Assembly: GCA_031265355.1 (NCBI GenBank)
Contig: JAISCT010000059.1
Coordinates: forward strand, 1-63,892
Direction of reading: 5' to 3'
DNA from: Oscillospiraceae bacterium
Lineage (GTDB): Bacteria > Bacillota > Clostridia > Oscillospirales > UBA929
Length of the DNA: 63,892 nt
Position numbers and translations under genes: made by a program. The notes under the pieces were generated by a model. That model had not been told where the DNA came from. It saw only the letters and a program-made list of their open reading frames with translations, and did no database searches. Of the stretch, positions 33,163-40,224 are shown one piece after another (position 1 is the first letter of the stretch; every line of letters begins with the position of its first letter).

Positions 33163-34242
33163 ATGGAGAAGCACCGGCATATTTTTGAACGTTTTGCAAC
33201 GTTCGACAATTTGTACGACGGATATCTTCTTGCCCGCAGAAATAAGCGGTACAAGAATGAAGTGCTGACCTATTTCGCCAACCTTGAGGAAAATCTCATT
33301 GATGCTGTGAATCGACTGCGTTGGAAAGAGTACACCGTTGGTCGAATGCATGAATTTTATGAATATTTCCCGAAGCCGCGGATCATCGTCGCGCTGCCAT
33401 TTGAAGATCGTGTTATTAACTGCGGCGCTTACAATGTTTTGTGGCCGATTTATTCCCGCTCATTCTATGAGCACAGTTATGGCAGCATAAGGCATCGCGG
33501 CCCTATACGGGCGGCGGCTCAGCTTCAATCCTGGATGCGGCTCGTGGGGCATAAATCTAGACAGTGGTGGATCGGAAAGGCCGATATAGCAAAATTCTTC
33601 TTTCGCCTTCCTATCGACGTGCAACTTCAGGCCTTGGGTCGACCGCTTGACGATCCGGACATGATGTGGTTTTTAGAAACAGCGATTCGGGCTGACGGGC
33701 GGCCTATGGGGTTGCCTGCTGATTGTGCTGATGTCACCGAAGCCGAGCGTATTATGGGCATCGGTATGCAAGTTGGCTCGTTGATCTCGCAAATGACAGC
33801 CAACGTGGTGCTGACACCGCTCGACCACTATATGAAACGTGTAATCCGTGTGCCATTTTATATACGCTATATGGACGATATGATTCTTGTGGCCCCATCC
33901 AAATATCAAGTATGGGATGCGCTCAATGCGATGGACGAGTACCTTCGGGAAAATCTCGGGCTACAACTCAATAAGAAAACGGCGGTTATGCCTTATGACG
34001 CCGGAGTCGAATTTGTTGGTCGACGGATCTGGCCCGGGAAAATTGAGCTCCGCCGGAGCACGACCTTGAAGATGAAGCACCACCTCAAATACATCATGGA
34101 CCATTACGCTACCGGCGAACTCACCTTGGAGTATGCGCGAAGTGTGATAGCCGGCTACCTTGGCCTTATGAAGCATTGCAACTGCAATGCCTTGCGCGAC
34201 AAAATACTTGAGGGCTTTGTCCTCATCCGGAGATCTCAGTGA
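33163..34242 (+). CDS. DGR reverse transcriptase
   Basis: 359 residues. Fingers-palm motifs in order: ALPFEDRVINCGAYNVLWPI, YGSIRHRGPIRAAAQLQSW, WWIGKADIAKFFFRLPIDVQ (motif with first catalytic Asp), VGSLISQMTANVVLTPLDHY (the DGR form of the Q-G-x-x-x-S-P motif, here with SQ), and the catalytic box YIRYMDDMILVAPSKYQVWD. Family length fits. It copies the TR RNA with mistakes at A, and cDNA replaces the VR. Directly downstream of the TR, followed by a possible terminator. Confidence 0.97.
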   Translation: MEKHRHIFERFATFDNLYDGYLLARRNKRYKNEVLTYFANLEENLIDAVNRLRWKEYTVGRMHEFYEYFPKPRIIVALPFEDRVINCGAYNVLWPIYSRSFYEHSYGSIRHRGPIRAAAQLQSWMRLVGHKSRQWWIGKADIAKFFFRLPIDVQLQALGRPLDDPDMMWFLETAIRADGRPMGLPADCADVTEAERIMGIGMQVGSLISQMTANVVLTPLDHYMKRVIRVPFYIRYMDDMILVAPSKYQVWDALNAMDEYLRENLGLQLNKKTAVMPYDAGVEFVGRRIWPGKIELRRSTTLKMKHHLKYIMDHYATGELTLEYARSVIAGYLGLMKHCNCNALRDKILEGFVLIRRSQ

Positions 34243-34246
34243 CCAA

Positions 34247-34288
34247 AGCCGCAAAGCGGCCTTGCGCAAGCAGGGCTGTTTTTTTTGT
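34247..34288 (+). terminator. Possible terminator after the reverse transcriptase gene
   Basis: AGCC GCAA ... TTGC ... GGCT can fold into a branched stem that ends at a run of eight T (34279-34286). It would separate DGR and lysis transcripts. Imperfect stem, so moderate confidence. Confidence 0.45.
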
Positions 34289-34312
34289 GGGCAGTCGCAA
34301 GGAGGGAAGAAA

Positions 34313-34681
34313 GTGGAATTGACATGGCAGACAATAGCCGCAGTCGCAGGCGCTGTGGTGCTGCTCTATAATGCGGCGAAGGTCTTGTACTCGCTTGCTA
34401 TGCCAATAGTCACAACAAAGCGCAATAGCGACGCGGCAGCAAAGGAATTGCCAGAAATCAGCGTGGAAGTTGAAAATCTGTCGGAGTCGATCAAGGCTGT
34501 CGGCGAAAAGCTCGACAAGGATTATCAGCGAATAACTGATCTCCAAAAAGGCAATGAGGCATTATGTCGGGCCGTCATCGCGCTTCTTGAGCACGGCGCA
34601 GACAGCAACCACAAGGGGCAACTCTCAGAGGCGAAGAAGGGCATCATTGATTATTTGAGCAGTAGAAAAGTTGTAGGCTAA
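34313..34681 (+). CDS. Lysis-region membrane protein with coiled coil (holin accessory-like)
   Basis: 122 residues from GTG 34313, with AAGGAGGG at 34299-34306. One N-terminal membrane segment (TIAAVAGAVVLLYNAAKVLY) is followed by a long heptad-rich segment (ELPEISVEVENLSESIKAVG, then KLDKDYQRITDLQKG) and a short C-terminus. Proteins with this layout commonly precede amidases in phages of Firmicutes. It may be a holin or a spacer protein; not certain. Confidence 0.55.
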   Translation: MELTWQTIAAVAGAVVLLYNAAKVLYSLAMPIVTTKRNSDAAAKELPEISVEVENLSESIKAVGEKLDKDYQRITDLQKGNEALCRAVIALLEHGADSNHKGQLSEAKKGIIDYLSSRKVVG

Positions 34682-34699
34682 GAGCGAAAGGAGATCACA

Positions 34700-35449
34700 A
34701 TGAATATCCAAACGCTGATTCTCACGAAAAACGACTGTTACAAAGCAGGGAAGAAAATTGCGATCAAGGGGCTCGTGGTACACAGCACCGGGGCGAACAA
34801 TCCCAATTTGAAACGATATGTCGGCCCGGACGACGGCCGGCTGGGCGTCAATACGAACGGGAACCACTGGAACCAGCCGACCCCGGACGGGCGGCAGGTC
34901 TGTGTGCACGCCTTTATAGGCAAGCTTGCGAATGGTACTGTGGCGACATATCAAACGCTGCCGTGGGATATGCGCGGATGGCACGGCGGGAAGGGCGCGA
35001 AGGGAAGTGTCAATGATACGCATATTGGATTTGAGATCTGTGAGGACGGATTGACTGATGCGGCCTACTTTGCCGCAGTCTACAAAGAGGCGATTGAGCT
35101 CTGCGCATATCTCTGTAAGACTTATAGCCTAAATCCAACCGCTGACGGCGTAATCATCGGCCACTACGAGGGTTATGCGTGCGGAGTCGCGTCTAACCAC
35201 GGAGACCCGAAAATATGGTTTGTGAAGCATGGCAAGAGCATGGACACCTTCCGCGCCGACGTCAAAGCGGCGATGACCACGCCAAGCAAACCCACCACAT
35301 CACCTATCGAGCAGGCACTTGACGCGCTTGTAAAAGCCAAAATCATATCGAATGCAGCACACTGGCGGGAGGCTCAGAAGGCGGGCAAAAGCCCGTACAT
35401 CGCAGATCTTCTGGTGAAAGTTGCGGACTATGTCGCAACGCATAAGTGA
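34700..35449 (+). CDS. Endolysin: N-acetylmuramoyl-L-alanine amidase
   Basis: 249 residues; GAAAGGAG at 34685-34692. Amidase_2/PGRP-type zinc domain (residues about 15-180): KGLVVHSTGANNPNLKRYVG with the first His ligand, DMRGWHGGKGAKGSVNDTHI, and IIGHYEGYACGVASNHGDPK with the later ligands. The C-terminal 60 residues (SPIEQALDALVKAKIISNAA, then LLVKVADYVATH) resemble a helical cell-wall-binding domain found on other clostridial phage lysins. Cuts the peptidoglycan stem from its glycan at the end of infection. Confidence 0.92.
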   Translation: MNIQTLILTKNDCYKAGKKIAIKGLVVHSTGANNPNLKRYVGPDDGRLGVNTNGNHWNQPTPDGRQVCVHAFIGKLANGTVATYQTLPWDMRGWHGGKGAKGSVNDTHIGFEICEDGLTDAAYFAAVYKEAIELCAYLCKTYSLNPTADGVIIGHYEGYACGVASNHGDPKIWFVKHGKSMDTFRADVKAAMTTPSKPTTSPIEQALDALVKAKIISNAAHWREAQKAGKSPYIADLLVKVADYVATHK

Positions 35450-35460
35450 GGGGCCGGTAT

Positions 35461-35733
35461 ATGATCAAGAAATCACTGCCGGCGAGCAAAACAAAAAGAC
35501 GAACACAGCTCTTTGTGGACGCGCTCATCGTGCTATGTCTTGTGATGTGTGCATACATCACAATGTCTGTCATCTCTGAATATCAGAGACTCGATGCGGT
35601 TCTGGGCGCAGGGGAGATCGCTGCTCTTCTCGCCGTGTGGGGCGGAGAGTTGCTCTTGATCGTAGTACGCCAGGTACTGGGAAGTGATATCACAAAGAAT
35701 AAGGCCGAAAATGAGGAGGATGAACAACCGTGA
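35461..35733 (+). CDS. Putative holin (two membrane segments)
   Basis: 90 residues from ATG 35461, with GAGGGG eight bases upstream; GTG 35446 is an in-frame alternative overlapping the endolysin. Membrane segments at about residues 20-45 (LFVDALIVLCLVMCAYITMS) and 57-78 (GEIAALLAVWGGELLLIVVR), charged ends, acidic C-terminus: the class II holin plan. Position next to the endolysin supports the call; no family name recognised. Confidence 0.6.
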   Translation: MIKKSLPASKTKRRTQLFVDALIVLCLVMCAYITMSVISEYQRLDAVLGAGEIAALLAVWGGELLLIVVRQVLGSDITKNKAENEEDEQP

Positions 35734-36065
35734 ACTTGCTTATCTTTTTAGTGGAAAACTGGGACAGCATGCTTGTTGTCTTGGTTGCCCTCATTGCCGT
35801 CGCTGCCATTGTCGTGAGAAAACAGTGGGGGCTGATTGACAAACTGCTGTTTGGCCTGGTGACGTGGGCGGAGCGCGAGTATGGCTCAGGCACAGGTGCT
35901 CTGAAACTCACCGAAGTTATACAGCGCATATATCCACATATCCCGATGATCATCAAAATATTTTTAAGCGAGAAACGCCTTGAAGAAATTATCGACGCCA
36001 CGCTGGAGAAGGCGAAAGAGGCTTGGCGGAAGAATCCGCGACTGATCGACACTGCGACAAAGTAA
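35730..36065 (+). CDS. Holin-like protein, LLH type
   Basis: 111 residues from GTG 35730 (GTGA overlap). One membrane segment at about residues 12-33 (SMLVVLVALIAVAAIVVRKQ) precedes a helical cytoplasmic part (VTWAEREYGSGTGALKLTEV, LSEKRLEEIIDATLEKAKEA), the layout of the phage_holin_LLH family. Last gene of the rightward lysis operon, followed by a strong terminator. Confidence 0.65.
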   Translation: MNLLIFLVENWDSMLVVLVALIAVAAIVVRKQWGLIDKLLFGLVTWAEREYGSGTGALKLTEVIQRIYPHIPMIIKIFLSEKRLEEIIDATLEKAKEAWRKNPRLIDTATK

Positions 36066-36224
36066 GATAAACACAAAAGGCCTCCTCAAATCCCGCATAG
36101 GATTGAGGAGGCCTTTTTGTGCTTCTATGCGTAAACCTGATGCAGACTGCCGTCTCTCCAAAGCCATGTCATGCGCCTTGTACTTCCATCCAAAATCTCT
36201 TTTGAAAGCCGCAAAGTCAATCAT
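35964..36224 (-). CDS. Small leftward gene whose frame runs through the terminator
   Basis: Leftward ATG at 36224 with GGAGG at 36231-36235. Translation starts MIDFAAFKRDFGWKYKAHDM then ALERRQSASGLRIEAQKGLL, and remains open until 35964 (86 residues). The inverted repeat 36073-36120 is read as residues about 35-50 (KGLLNPMRDLRRPF), so a transcript ended there would lack a stop codon. Protein family not recognised. The first 34 residues look like the real product; the rest is an antisense of the holin-like gene. Codon use and the ribosome-binding site make the N-terminus convincing. Confidence 0.5.
   Translation of the reverse strand: MIDFAAFKRDFGWKYKAHDMALERRQSASGLRIEAQKGLLNPMRDLRRPFVFILLCRSVDQSRILPPSLFRLLQRGVDNFFKAFLA
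36073..36120 (+). terminator. Bidirectional terminator after the lysis genes
   Basis: ACAAAAGGCCTCCTCA (36073-36088) pairs with TGAGGAGGCCTTTTTGT (36104-36120), near-perfect apart from a one-base bulge. T-runs on both strands (TTTTTG rightwards, TTTTGTGTTT leftwards) fit intrinsic termination of the lysis operon and of the leftward transcript. Confidence 0.8.
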
Positions 36225-36268
36225 TTTCACGTCCTCCTTGATAATTTTCAGGCTTTGTGTTAATCTTG

Positions 36269-36346
36269 AAGGGCGGGGGATGTAAGGTTCCCCCACCCTT
36301 CGGGACTTGGTTCGCGGTCTGCTGTTGGAAGTGGGGCCGCGAACCT
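36269..36346. other. Two hairpins between the leftward genes
   Basis: Hairpin 1: GGTTCGCGG (36309-36317) and CCGCGAACC (36338-36346). Hairpin 2: about 36271-36280 with 36290-36299 (GGGCGGGGGA / TTCCCCCACCC). Read rightwards, hairpin 1 is followed by TTTTACTTTTT and could terminate; read leftwards they lie between the two leftward genes and may process or stabilise the transcript. Confidence 0.5.
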
Positions 36347-36347
36347 T

Positions 36348-36482
36348 TTACTTTTTGTTGAGGGCTTCTATCCTCTCAACCGCTTCCGCTATGCTTTCGC
36401 ACTTGCGAAGGATTTCGAGAATTTTCAGCCGCTCGGCCTCGCGGGCTAACCGTTCGACCAGCTCGCCATCCGTGATGCCCAT
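36348..36482 (-). CDS. 44-residue leftward phage protein
   Basis: ATG at 36482 with AAAGGAGTGAGGTG directly upstream (36483-36497). The product begins MGITDGELVERLAREAERLK and ends with EAVERIEALNKK: one long charged amphipathic helix, possibly a coiled-coil dimer. First gene behind the leftward promoter at 36533-36561. Short length hides it from ordinary gene finders; the ribosome-binding site and uninterrupted helix pattern support it. Confidence 0.65.
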   Translation of the reverse strand: MGITDGELVERLAREAERLKILEILRKCESIAEAVERIEALNKK

Positions 36483-36532
36483 TCACCTCACTCCTTTCGA
36501 TACCGAGGATGCCTCCTCGTCCTTACAAGTAC

Positions 36533-36561
36533 AGTATACACGAAAGTGTAAACGTTGTCAA
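36533..36561 (-). promoter_or_regulatory. Leftward sigma-A promoter in the prophage switch region
   Basis: On the minus strand TTGACA (36561-36556), 17 bases, TATACT (36538-36533). The spacer contains an inverted repeat TACAC GAAA GTGTA (36537-36550), a likely operator. Reads into the 44-residue gene. Confidence 0.8.
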
Positions 36562-36602
36562 GCATAATATAAATATTTTTGAAAATATTTTTCACGTACT
36601 CA

Positions 36603-36631
36603 TTGACAACATGTGTGAAAAAATGTATGCT
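36603..36631 (+). promoter_or_regulatory. Rightward sigma-A promoter for the HTH gene
   Basis: TTGACA (36603-36608), 17 bases, TATGCT (36626-36631), followed by GGGGGAGGTGAT (36636-36647). Its extended -35, TTGACAAC, is mirrored in the leftward promoter; the 41 bases between the two are AT-rich. Confidence 0.8.
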
Positions 36632-36651
36632 ATTGTGGGGGAGGTGATAAG

Positions 36652-36861
36652 GTGGATGTCAAGAAGAAAATCAAGATGGCATTGGCCTGCGCCGGCATCA
36701 GCGAGGCAGAATTAGCACGTCGTCTCGGCGTGAGCGCGTCCGCATTTAACCAGAGGCTTCAACGCGGAAAACTGACTCCAGAAGACCTGTCGAATGTCGC
36801 CGATGCGTTGGGCGCTGAATTTATCTGCCGCTTCCGCTTCCCGGATGGGACAGAAATATAA
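36652..36861 (+). CDS. Cro/CI-type HTH repressor
   Basis: 69 residues from GTG 36652 with GGGGGAGG at 36636-36643; ATG 36656 is out of frame. One XRE-family HTH: KIKMALACAGISEAELARRL, GVSASAFNQRLQRGKLTPED, LSNVADALGAEF. Too small to have a cleavable C-terminal domain, so it is Cro-like. Expressed from the rightward promoter of the divergent pair and probably acts on both. Confidence 0.8.
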   Translation: MDVKKKIKMALACAGISEAELARRLGVSASAFNQRLQRGKLTPEDLSNVADALGAEFICRFRFPDGTEI

Positions 36862-36888
36862 AGCGCCCGGGCTTTCGTCCAGGCGCTT
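36856..36888 (-). terminator. Hairpin between the two HTH genes
   Basis: AAGCGCC (36861-36867) and GGCGCTT (36882-36888), overlapping the stop of the rightward HTH gene. On the minus strand it is followed by CTTTATATTT, so it may end the leftward HTH transcript. Confidence 0.5.
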
Positions 36889-36907
36889 AGAGAGTACGGC
36901 TTGCTGC

Positions 36908-37153
36908 CTATGTGCCACGGCCTTTCCATTTGGCCCGTGGTATTGTCGGACGGCTCTCATCCCGGACCAGCAGATCCGAGATGTCACAGTCCAGCACGCC
37001 ACAGATCAGGTCGAGGTGTTCAAGATTGACTCGCTCGGCAATTTCATGATATAGCTCATTGATGGTGGACGGCCTGATACCAGTCTTGCGCGCCAGATCT
37101 GCTTGCGTCCACCTCCGCTCGCCAAGCCGGGTGGACAATAAAATTTTAATCAT
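36908..37153 (-). CDS. XRE-family HTH regulator
   Basis: 81 residues from ATG at 37153; AAAGGAG at 37159-37165 is at a good distance from it and too near the other ATG at 37159. HTH: LSTRLGERRWTQADLARKTG, then IRPSTINELYHEIAERVNLE and LDLICGVLDCDISDLLVRDE, similar to the small YozG/Rgg-type XRE regulators widespread in Firmicutes. Probably the immunity or excision regulator of the prophage, although such genes also occur alone on chromosomes. Confidence 0.75.
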   Translation of the reverse strand: MIKILLSTRLGERRWTQADLARKTGIRPSTINELYHEIAERVNLEHLDLICGVLDCDISDLLVRDESRPTIPRAKWKGRGT

Positions 37154-37234
37154 AGCCATACTCCTTTCGTCAGATTCTAGCAAACATTGTAGAACCATGT
37201 TGGAGTATGGTAAATTATCTCAAGTAACGTTATA

Positions 37235-37290
37235 AAATAACAACAGCCACTGATAGGGGATAAATCCCCAGACAGAGGCTGTTGTTATTT
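37235..37290. terminator. Long inverted repeat at the prophage/host border
   Basis: AAATAACAACAGCC (37235-37248) and GGCTGTTGTTATTT (37277-37290), 14 bp perfect, enclosing a small GGGGA TAAA TCCCC hairpin. It can terminate in either direction. Confidence 0.6.
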
Positions 37291-37371
37291 CTGCCCGATG
37301 AAAGGACAAACCAAAATGAACACGTTACCGACCATGTAAAAGGCCGCTCCCGTGTTCGCCTGGCGCGCTTT

Positions 37372-37447
37372 TGGTGGAGATGAGGGGATTCGAACCCCTG
37401 ACCTTACGGATGCGAACCGTACGCTCTCCCAACTGAGCTACACCCCC
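37372..37447 (-). tRNA. tRNA-Ala (anticodon CGC)
   Basis: 76 bases with encoded CCA (complement of 37372-37374). Acceptor GGGGGTG/CATCTCC, D-arm GCTC..GAGC, anticodon stem TACGG/CCGTA with loop TTCGCAT, T-arm AGGGG TTCGAAT CCCCT. Anticodon CGC reads GCG (alanine); the G3:U70 pair, the alanine identity mark, is present. Its 3' end faces the prophage, as expected for an integration target. Confidence 0.95.
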
Positions 37448-37520
37448 ATGGACGCGGGTCCGACGCTGGGCAGGACCAAAGGCACAGACGCGCGAGCTGG
37501 CCACGAAGGACACCTTCCTA

Positions 37521-37548
37521 AGTATAGCAGATTTTTTTGTTTTGTAAA
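37521..37548 (-). promoter_or_regulatory. Promoter of the tRNA-Ala gene
   Basis: Minus strand TTTACA (37548-37543), 16 bases, TATACT (37526-37521), about 75 bases before the tRNA. Confidence 0.55.
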
Positions 37549-37740
37549 GATGCAATCGCAGAAATTTTGCAGGCGCCTCAAACCAAGAAAATGTAAAAAT
37601 ATGGAAACATCCAGAGGCGCGAACACGCCCCGACGAGGACCGGGGACCGGTGGGAGACATGTTGTGGGTAAATTTTGTGCTCTGAGCTCTCTTGATTGGT
37701 AAAAATCGATAACAACAAGAGGAAATATCGGCGAAAAGAT

Positions 37741-37769
37741 TTGCAAAGGGGGGCTAAATGCGGTATACT
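37741..37769 (+). promoter_or_regulatory. Promoter of the ior operon
   Basis: TTGCAA (37741-37746), 17 bases, TATACT (37764-37769). It gives a leader of about 120 bases before ATG 37899 and shows that an in-frame ATG at 37758 cannot be the start. The region 37448-37740 holds nothing else but the tRNA promoter. Confidence 0.65.
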
Positions 37770-37898
37770 GAAAGATATATTTTCCGCGGTCCGGTGGCCG
37801 TGGGGCTTCTCCTGCGCCAGGCCCGGCTGGGAGACAGAAATTTGGGCGGCCCCCGCCGTGTGCGGGTGTGGGGCCGCGATGGGGTTAGGATTGATGAT

Positions 37899-39641
37899 AT
37901 GGCGGAGACAATGATGTTGGGCAATCAGGCGGTGGCGCGCGGACTCTGGGAGGCTGGATGCCGGTTTGTGTCCAGTTATCCTGGTACGCCGAGTACCGAG
38001 ATCACCGAGTACGTTTCGGAATATCCGGAAGTTTACGCCGAGTGGGCGCCGAATGAGAAGGTGGCGGTCGAAGCAGCCGTTGGGGCCAGTGTCGCCGGCG
38101 CGCGCGCCTTCTCCGGCATGAAGCATGTGGGCCTCAACGTCGCGGCCGACCCTATCTTCACAGCCGCTTATACCGGTGTGTCCGCCGGACTGGTTGTCGC
38201 GGTGGCCGACGATCAGGGGATGCACTCGTCGCAAAACGAGCAGGACAGCCGTCATTACGCCCGCGCCGCGAAGCTGCCGATGTTGGAGCCCTCCGACTCG
38301 GCCGAGTGCCTGGACTTTGCCCGGCGGGCTTTTGACCTCTCGGAGGCGCATGATACGCCGGTGCTGCTGCGGCTCTCTACCCGCGTTTCTCACTCACAAA
38401 GCAGGGTGACGCCGTCCGAACGGCAGGAGAGAGAGAGGCGGCCGTATCAGAAGGATGCGGGCAAGTACGTCATGGTGCCCGCCGCCGCCCGCGTGCGGCA
38501 TGCCGCGGTCGAGACACGGCTGACGGCGCTGACCGAGGTGGCCGAGACAAGTGCCTTCAACACCGTGGAGCGGCATGACAAACGAATCGGCGTGGTCGCG
38601 GCCGGCATCGCCTATCAGACCGCCCGTGAAGCGCTGGGAGAGAAAGCCTCTTATTTTAAATTGGGGATGATCTGGCCCCTGCCCGAGGCGAGTCTGCGCG
38701 CATTTGCCGCCGAGGTGGATACACTCTTCGTCATCGAGGAACTCGACGATTTCATCGAGACGCACTGCCGCAAGCTGGGTCTCGCTGTGCAGGGGAAAGC
38801 GTTGTTTTCCCCGCTGGGAGAATACACGGCCGAGCAGGTGCGCGCCGTCATATTGGGGACGGAGGCGCCCGCGCAGACACCGGCGGCCATACCCGGCCGT
38901 CCTCCGGTGCTGTGCCCCGGCTGCCCGCACAGAGGGCTCTTCCATGTGCTCCATAAGATGAAACTCACGGTCACCGGGGACATCGGCTGTTACACGCTGG
39001 GCGCGTCGCCGCCGCTTTCCGCGATCGACCTTTGTATCTGTATGGGCGCGTCGGTGTCCTCCCTGCACGGTTTCGTCCAGGTCAGACCGGAGATGGCCGG
39101 GCAGACGGTGGCGGTCATCGGGGACTCGACGTTCTTCCACTCCGGCATCACGGGGCTCATCAACATGGTCTACAACAAGAGTCACGGCACGGTGTTGATT
39201 TTGGACAACGCGATCACCGGTATGACGGGTCACCAGCAGAACCCGGCCACCGGTCTCACGTTGCAGGGCGTGCCGACGCATAAGCTAGACATCGAGGCGC
39301 TGTGCCGTGCCGTGGGCGTGGGGCGCGTACGCGTGCTGGATCCCCACGATCTGGCGGAGATGGAGGCGGCTCTGCGAGAGGAACTGGCGGCGCCGGAGCC
39401 CTCGGTCATCGTGGCCCGTCGGCCCTGCGTGCTGCTGCCGTATGTCAAGAGAGAGACGCCGCTGGCCATCGATGGGCCGAACTGCCGGGGTTGCCGGGCC
39501 TGCATGAACATCGGATGCCCGGCCATCCGCACCGATGGACGGGTCATGACCATCGACCGTTCGCTCTGCGTCGGCTGCGGACTCTGCGCCCGCCTGTGCC
39601 GGTTCGGCGCGATACATCCGGAGGGGGAACAGAAAGCATGA
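37899..39641 (+). CDS. iorA: Indolepyruvate:ferredoxin oxidoreductase, alpha subunit
   Basis: 580 residues from ATG 37899. N-terminal pyrimidine domain MMLGNQAVARGLWEAGCRFV with SSYPGTPSTEITEYVSEYPE; middle LCPGCPHRGLFHVLHK and TGDIGCYTLGASPPLSAIDL; thiamine-diphosphate site GDSTFFHSGITGLINMVYNK through ILDNAITGMTGHQQNPATG. The C-terminus carries two 4Fe-4S motifs, CRGCRACMNIGCP and CVGCGLCARLCRFGA. The enzyme oxidatively decarboxylates arylpyruvates (from Trp, Tyr, Phe) to aryl-acetyl-CoA with reduced ferredoxin. Overlaps iorB by ATGA. Confidence 0.95.
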   Translation: MAETMMLGNQAVARGLWEAGCRFVSSYPGTPSTEITEYVSEYPEVYAEWAPNEKVAVEAAVGASVAGARAFSGMKHVGLNVAADPIFTAAYTGVSAGLVVAVADDQGMHSSQNEQDSRHYARAAKLPMLEPSDSAECLDFARRAFDLSEAHDTPVLLRLSTRVSHSQSRVTPSERQERERRPYQKDAGKYVMVPAAARVRHAAVETRLTALTEVAETSAFNTVERHDKRIGVVAAGIAYQTAREALGEKASYFKLGMIWPLPEASLRAFAAEVDTLFVIEELDDFIETHCRKLGLAVQGKALFSPLGEYTAEQVRAVILGTEAPAQTPAAIPGRPPVLCPGCPHRGLFHVLHKMKLTVTGDIGCYTLGASPPLSAIDLCICMGASVSSLHGFVQVRPEMAGQTVAVIGDSTFFHSGITGLINMVYNKSHGTVLILDNAITGMTGHQQNPATGLTLQGVPTHKLDIEALCRAVGVGRVRVLDPHDLAEMEAALREELAAPEPSVIVARRPCVLLPYVKRETPLAIDGPNCRGCRACMNIGCPAIRTDGRVMTIDRSLCVGCGLCARLCRFGAIHPEGEQKA

Positions 39642-40219
39642 AGAATCTTTTGATTGCCGGTGTCGGCGGACAGGGATCCCTGCTGGCCAGCCGGATTTTG
39701 GGCGCCGTCTATCTGTCCGTGGGGATGGACGTCAAAGTCAGCGAGGTGCATGGCATGAGCCAGCGCGGCGGCAGCGTCATCACCTATGTGCGCGCCGGGG
39801 ACAAGGTAGCTTCCCCGCTTATTCCGGAGGGCGAGACCGAGCTGCTTATCGCGCTGGAGCAGCTTGAGGCGTTGCGCTGGATGAGTCACGTGCGCCCCGG
39901 CGGCGCCGTGGTCATGAGCACGCAGATCATCCTGCCGATGCCGGTTATCACCGGGCAGACCGCATACCCGGAGAACATCGCGGATGCGGTGTGCGGGTGT
40001 GGATTGCAGACATATGTGGTGCAGGCGCACGACATAGCGGTCGGACTTAGCGACACCCGCGTGTCCAATGTGGTGTTGCTCGGCGCCGCCTCACGGCTTG
40101 TTGGCTTTGCGCCCGAGGTGTGGGACGATGCGCTCAGGGTCGCAGTGAAACCGAGGTTCCTGGAGATCAACCGGCAGGCTTTTGCCTTGGGGCGGGCCGC
40201 TCTGGAGGCGGAGGGTTGA
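39638..40219 (+). CDS. iorB: Indolepyruvate:ferredoxin oxidoreductase, beta subunit
   Basis: 193 residues. KNLLIAGVGGQGSLLASRIL and KVSEVHGMSQRGGSVITYVR are the conserved gamma-domain blocks that bind CoA in 2-oxoacid:ferredoxin oxidoreductases. Works as a complex with IorA. Translation coupled at ATGA; the next gene begins five bases after the stop. Confidence 0.95.
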   Translation: MKNLLIAGVGGQGSLLASRILGAVYLSVGMDVKVSEVHGMSQRGGSVITYVRAGDKVASPLIPEGETELLIALEQLEALRWMSHVRPGGAVVMSTQIILPMPVITGQTAYPENIADAVCGCGLQTYVVQAHDIAVGLSDTRVSNVVLLGAASRLVGFAPEVWDDALRVAVKPRFLEINRQAFALGRAALEAEG

Positions 40220-40224
40220 GCGAG

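Noticed and set aside
34313..37153. Integrase or transposase gene at the right end of the prophage
   Set aside because: No tyrosine or serine recombinase motifs are present in any frame here; the right end holds only lysis and regulatory genes.
37352..37702. Open frame with GIRTPDLTDANRTLSQLSYT in the tRNA region
   Set aside because: This is the well-known false protein produced by translating a tRNA gene and its flank.
37758..37898. N-terminal extension of iorA from ATG 37758
   Set aside because: The ATG lies inside the promoter (TTGCAA-17-TATACT at 37741-37769), and the family starts near MMLGNQ.
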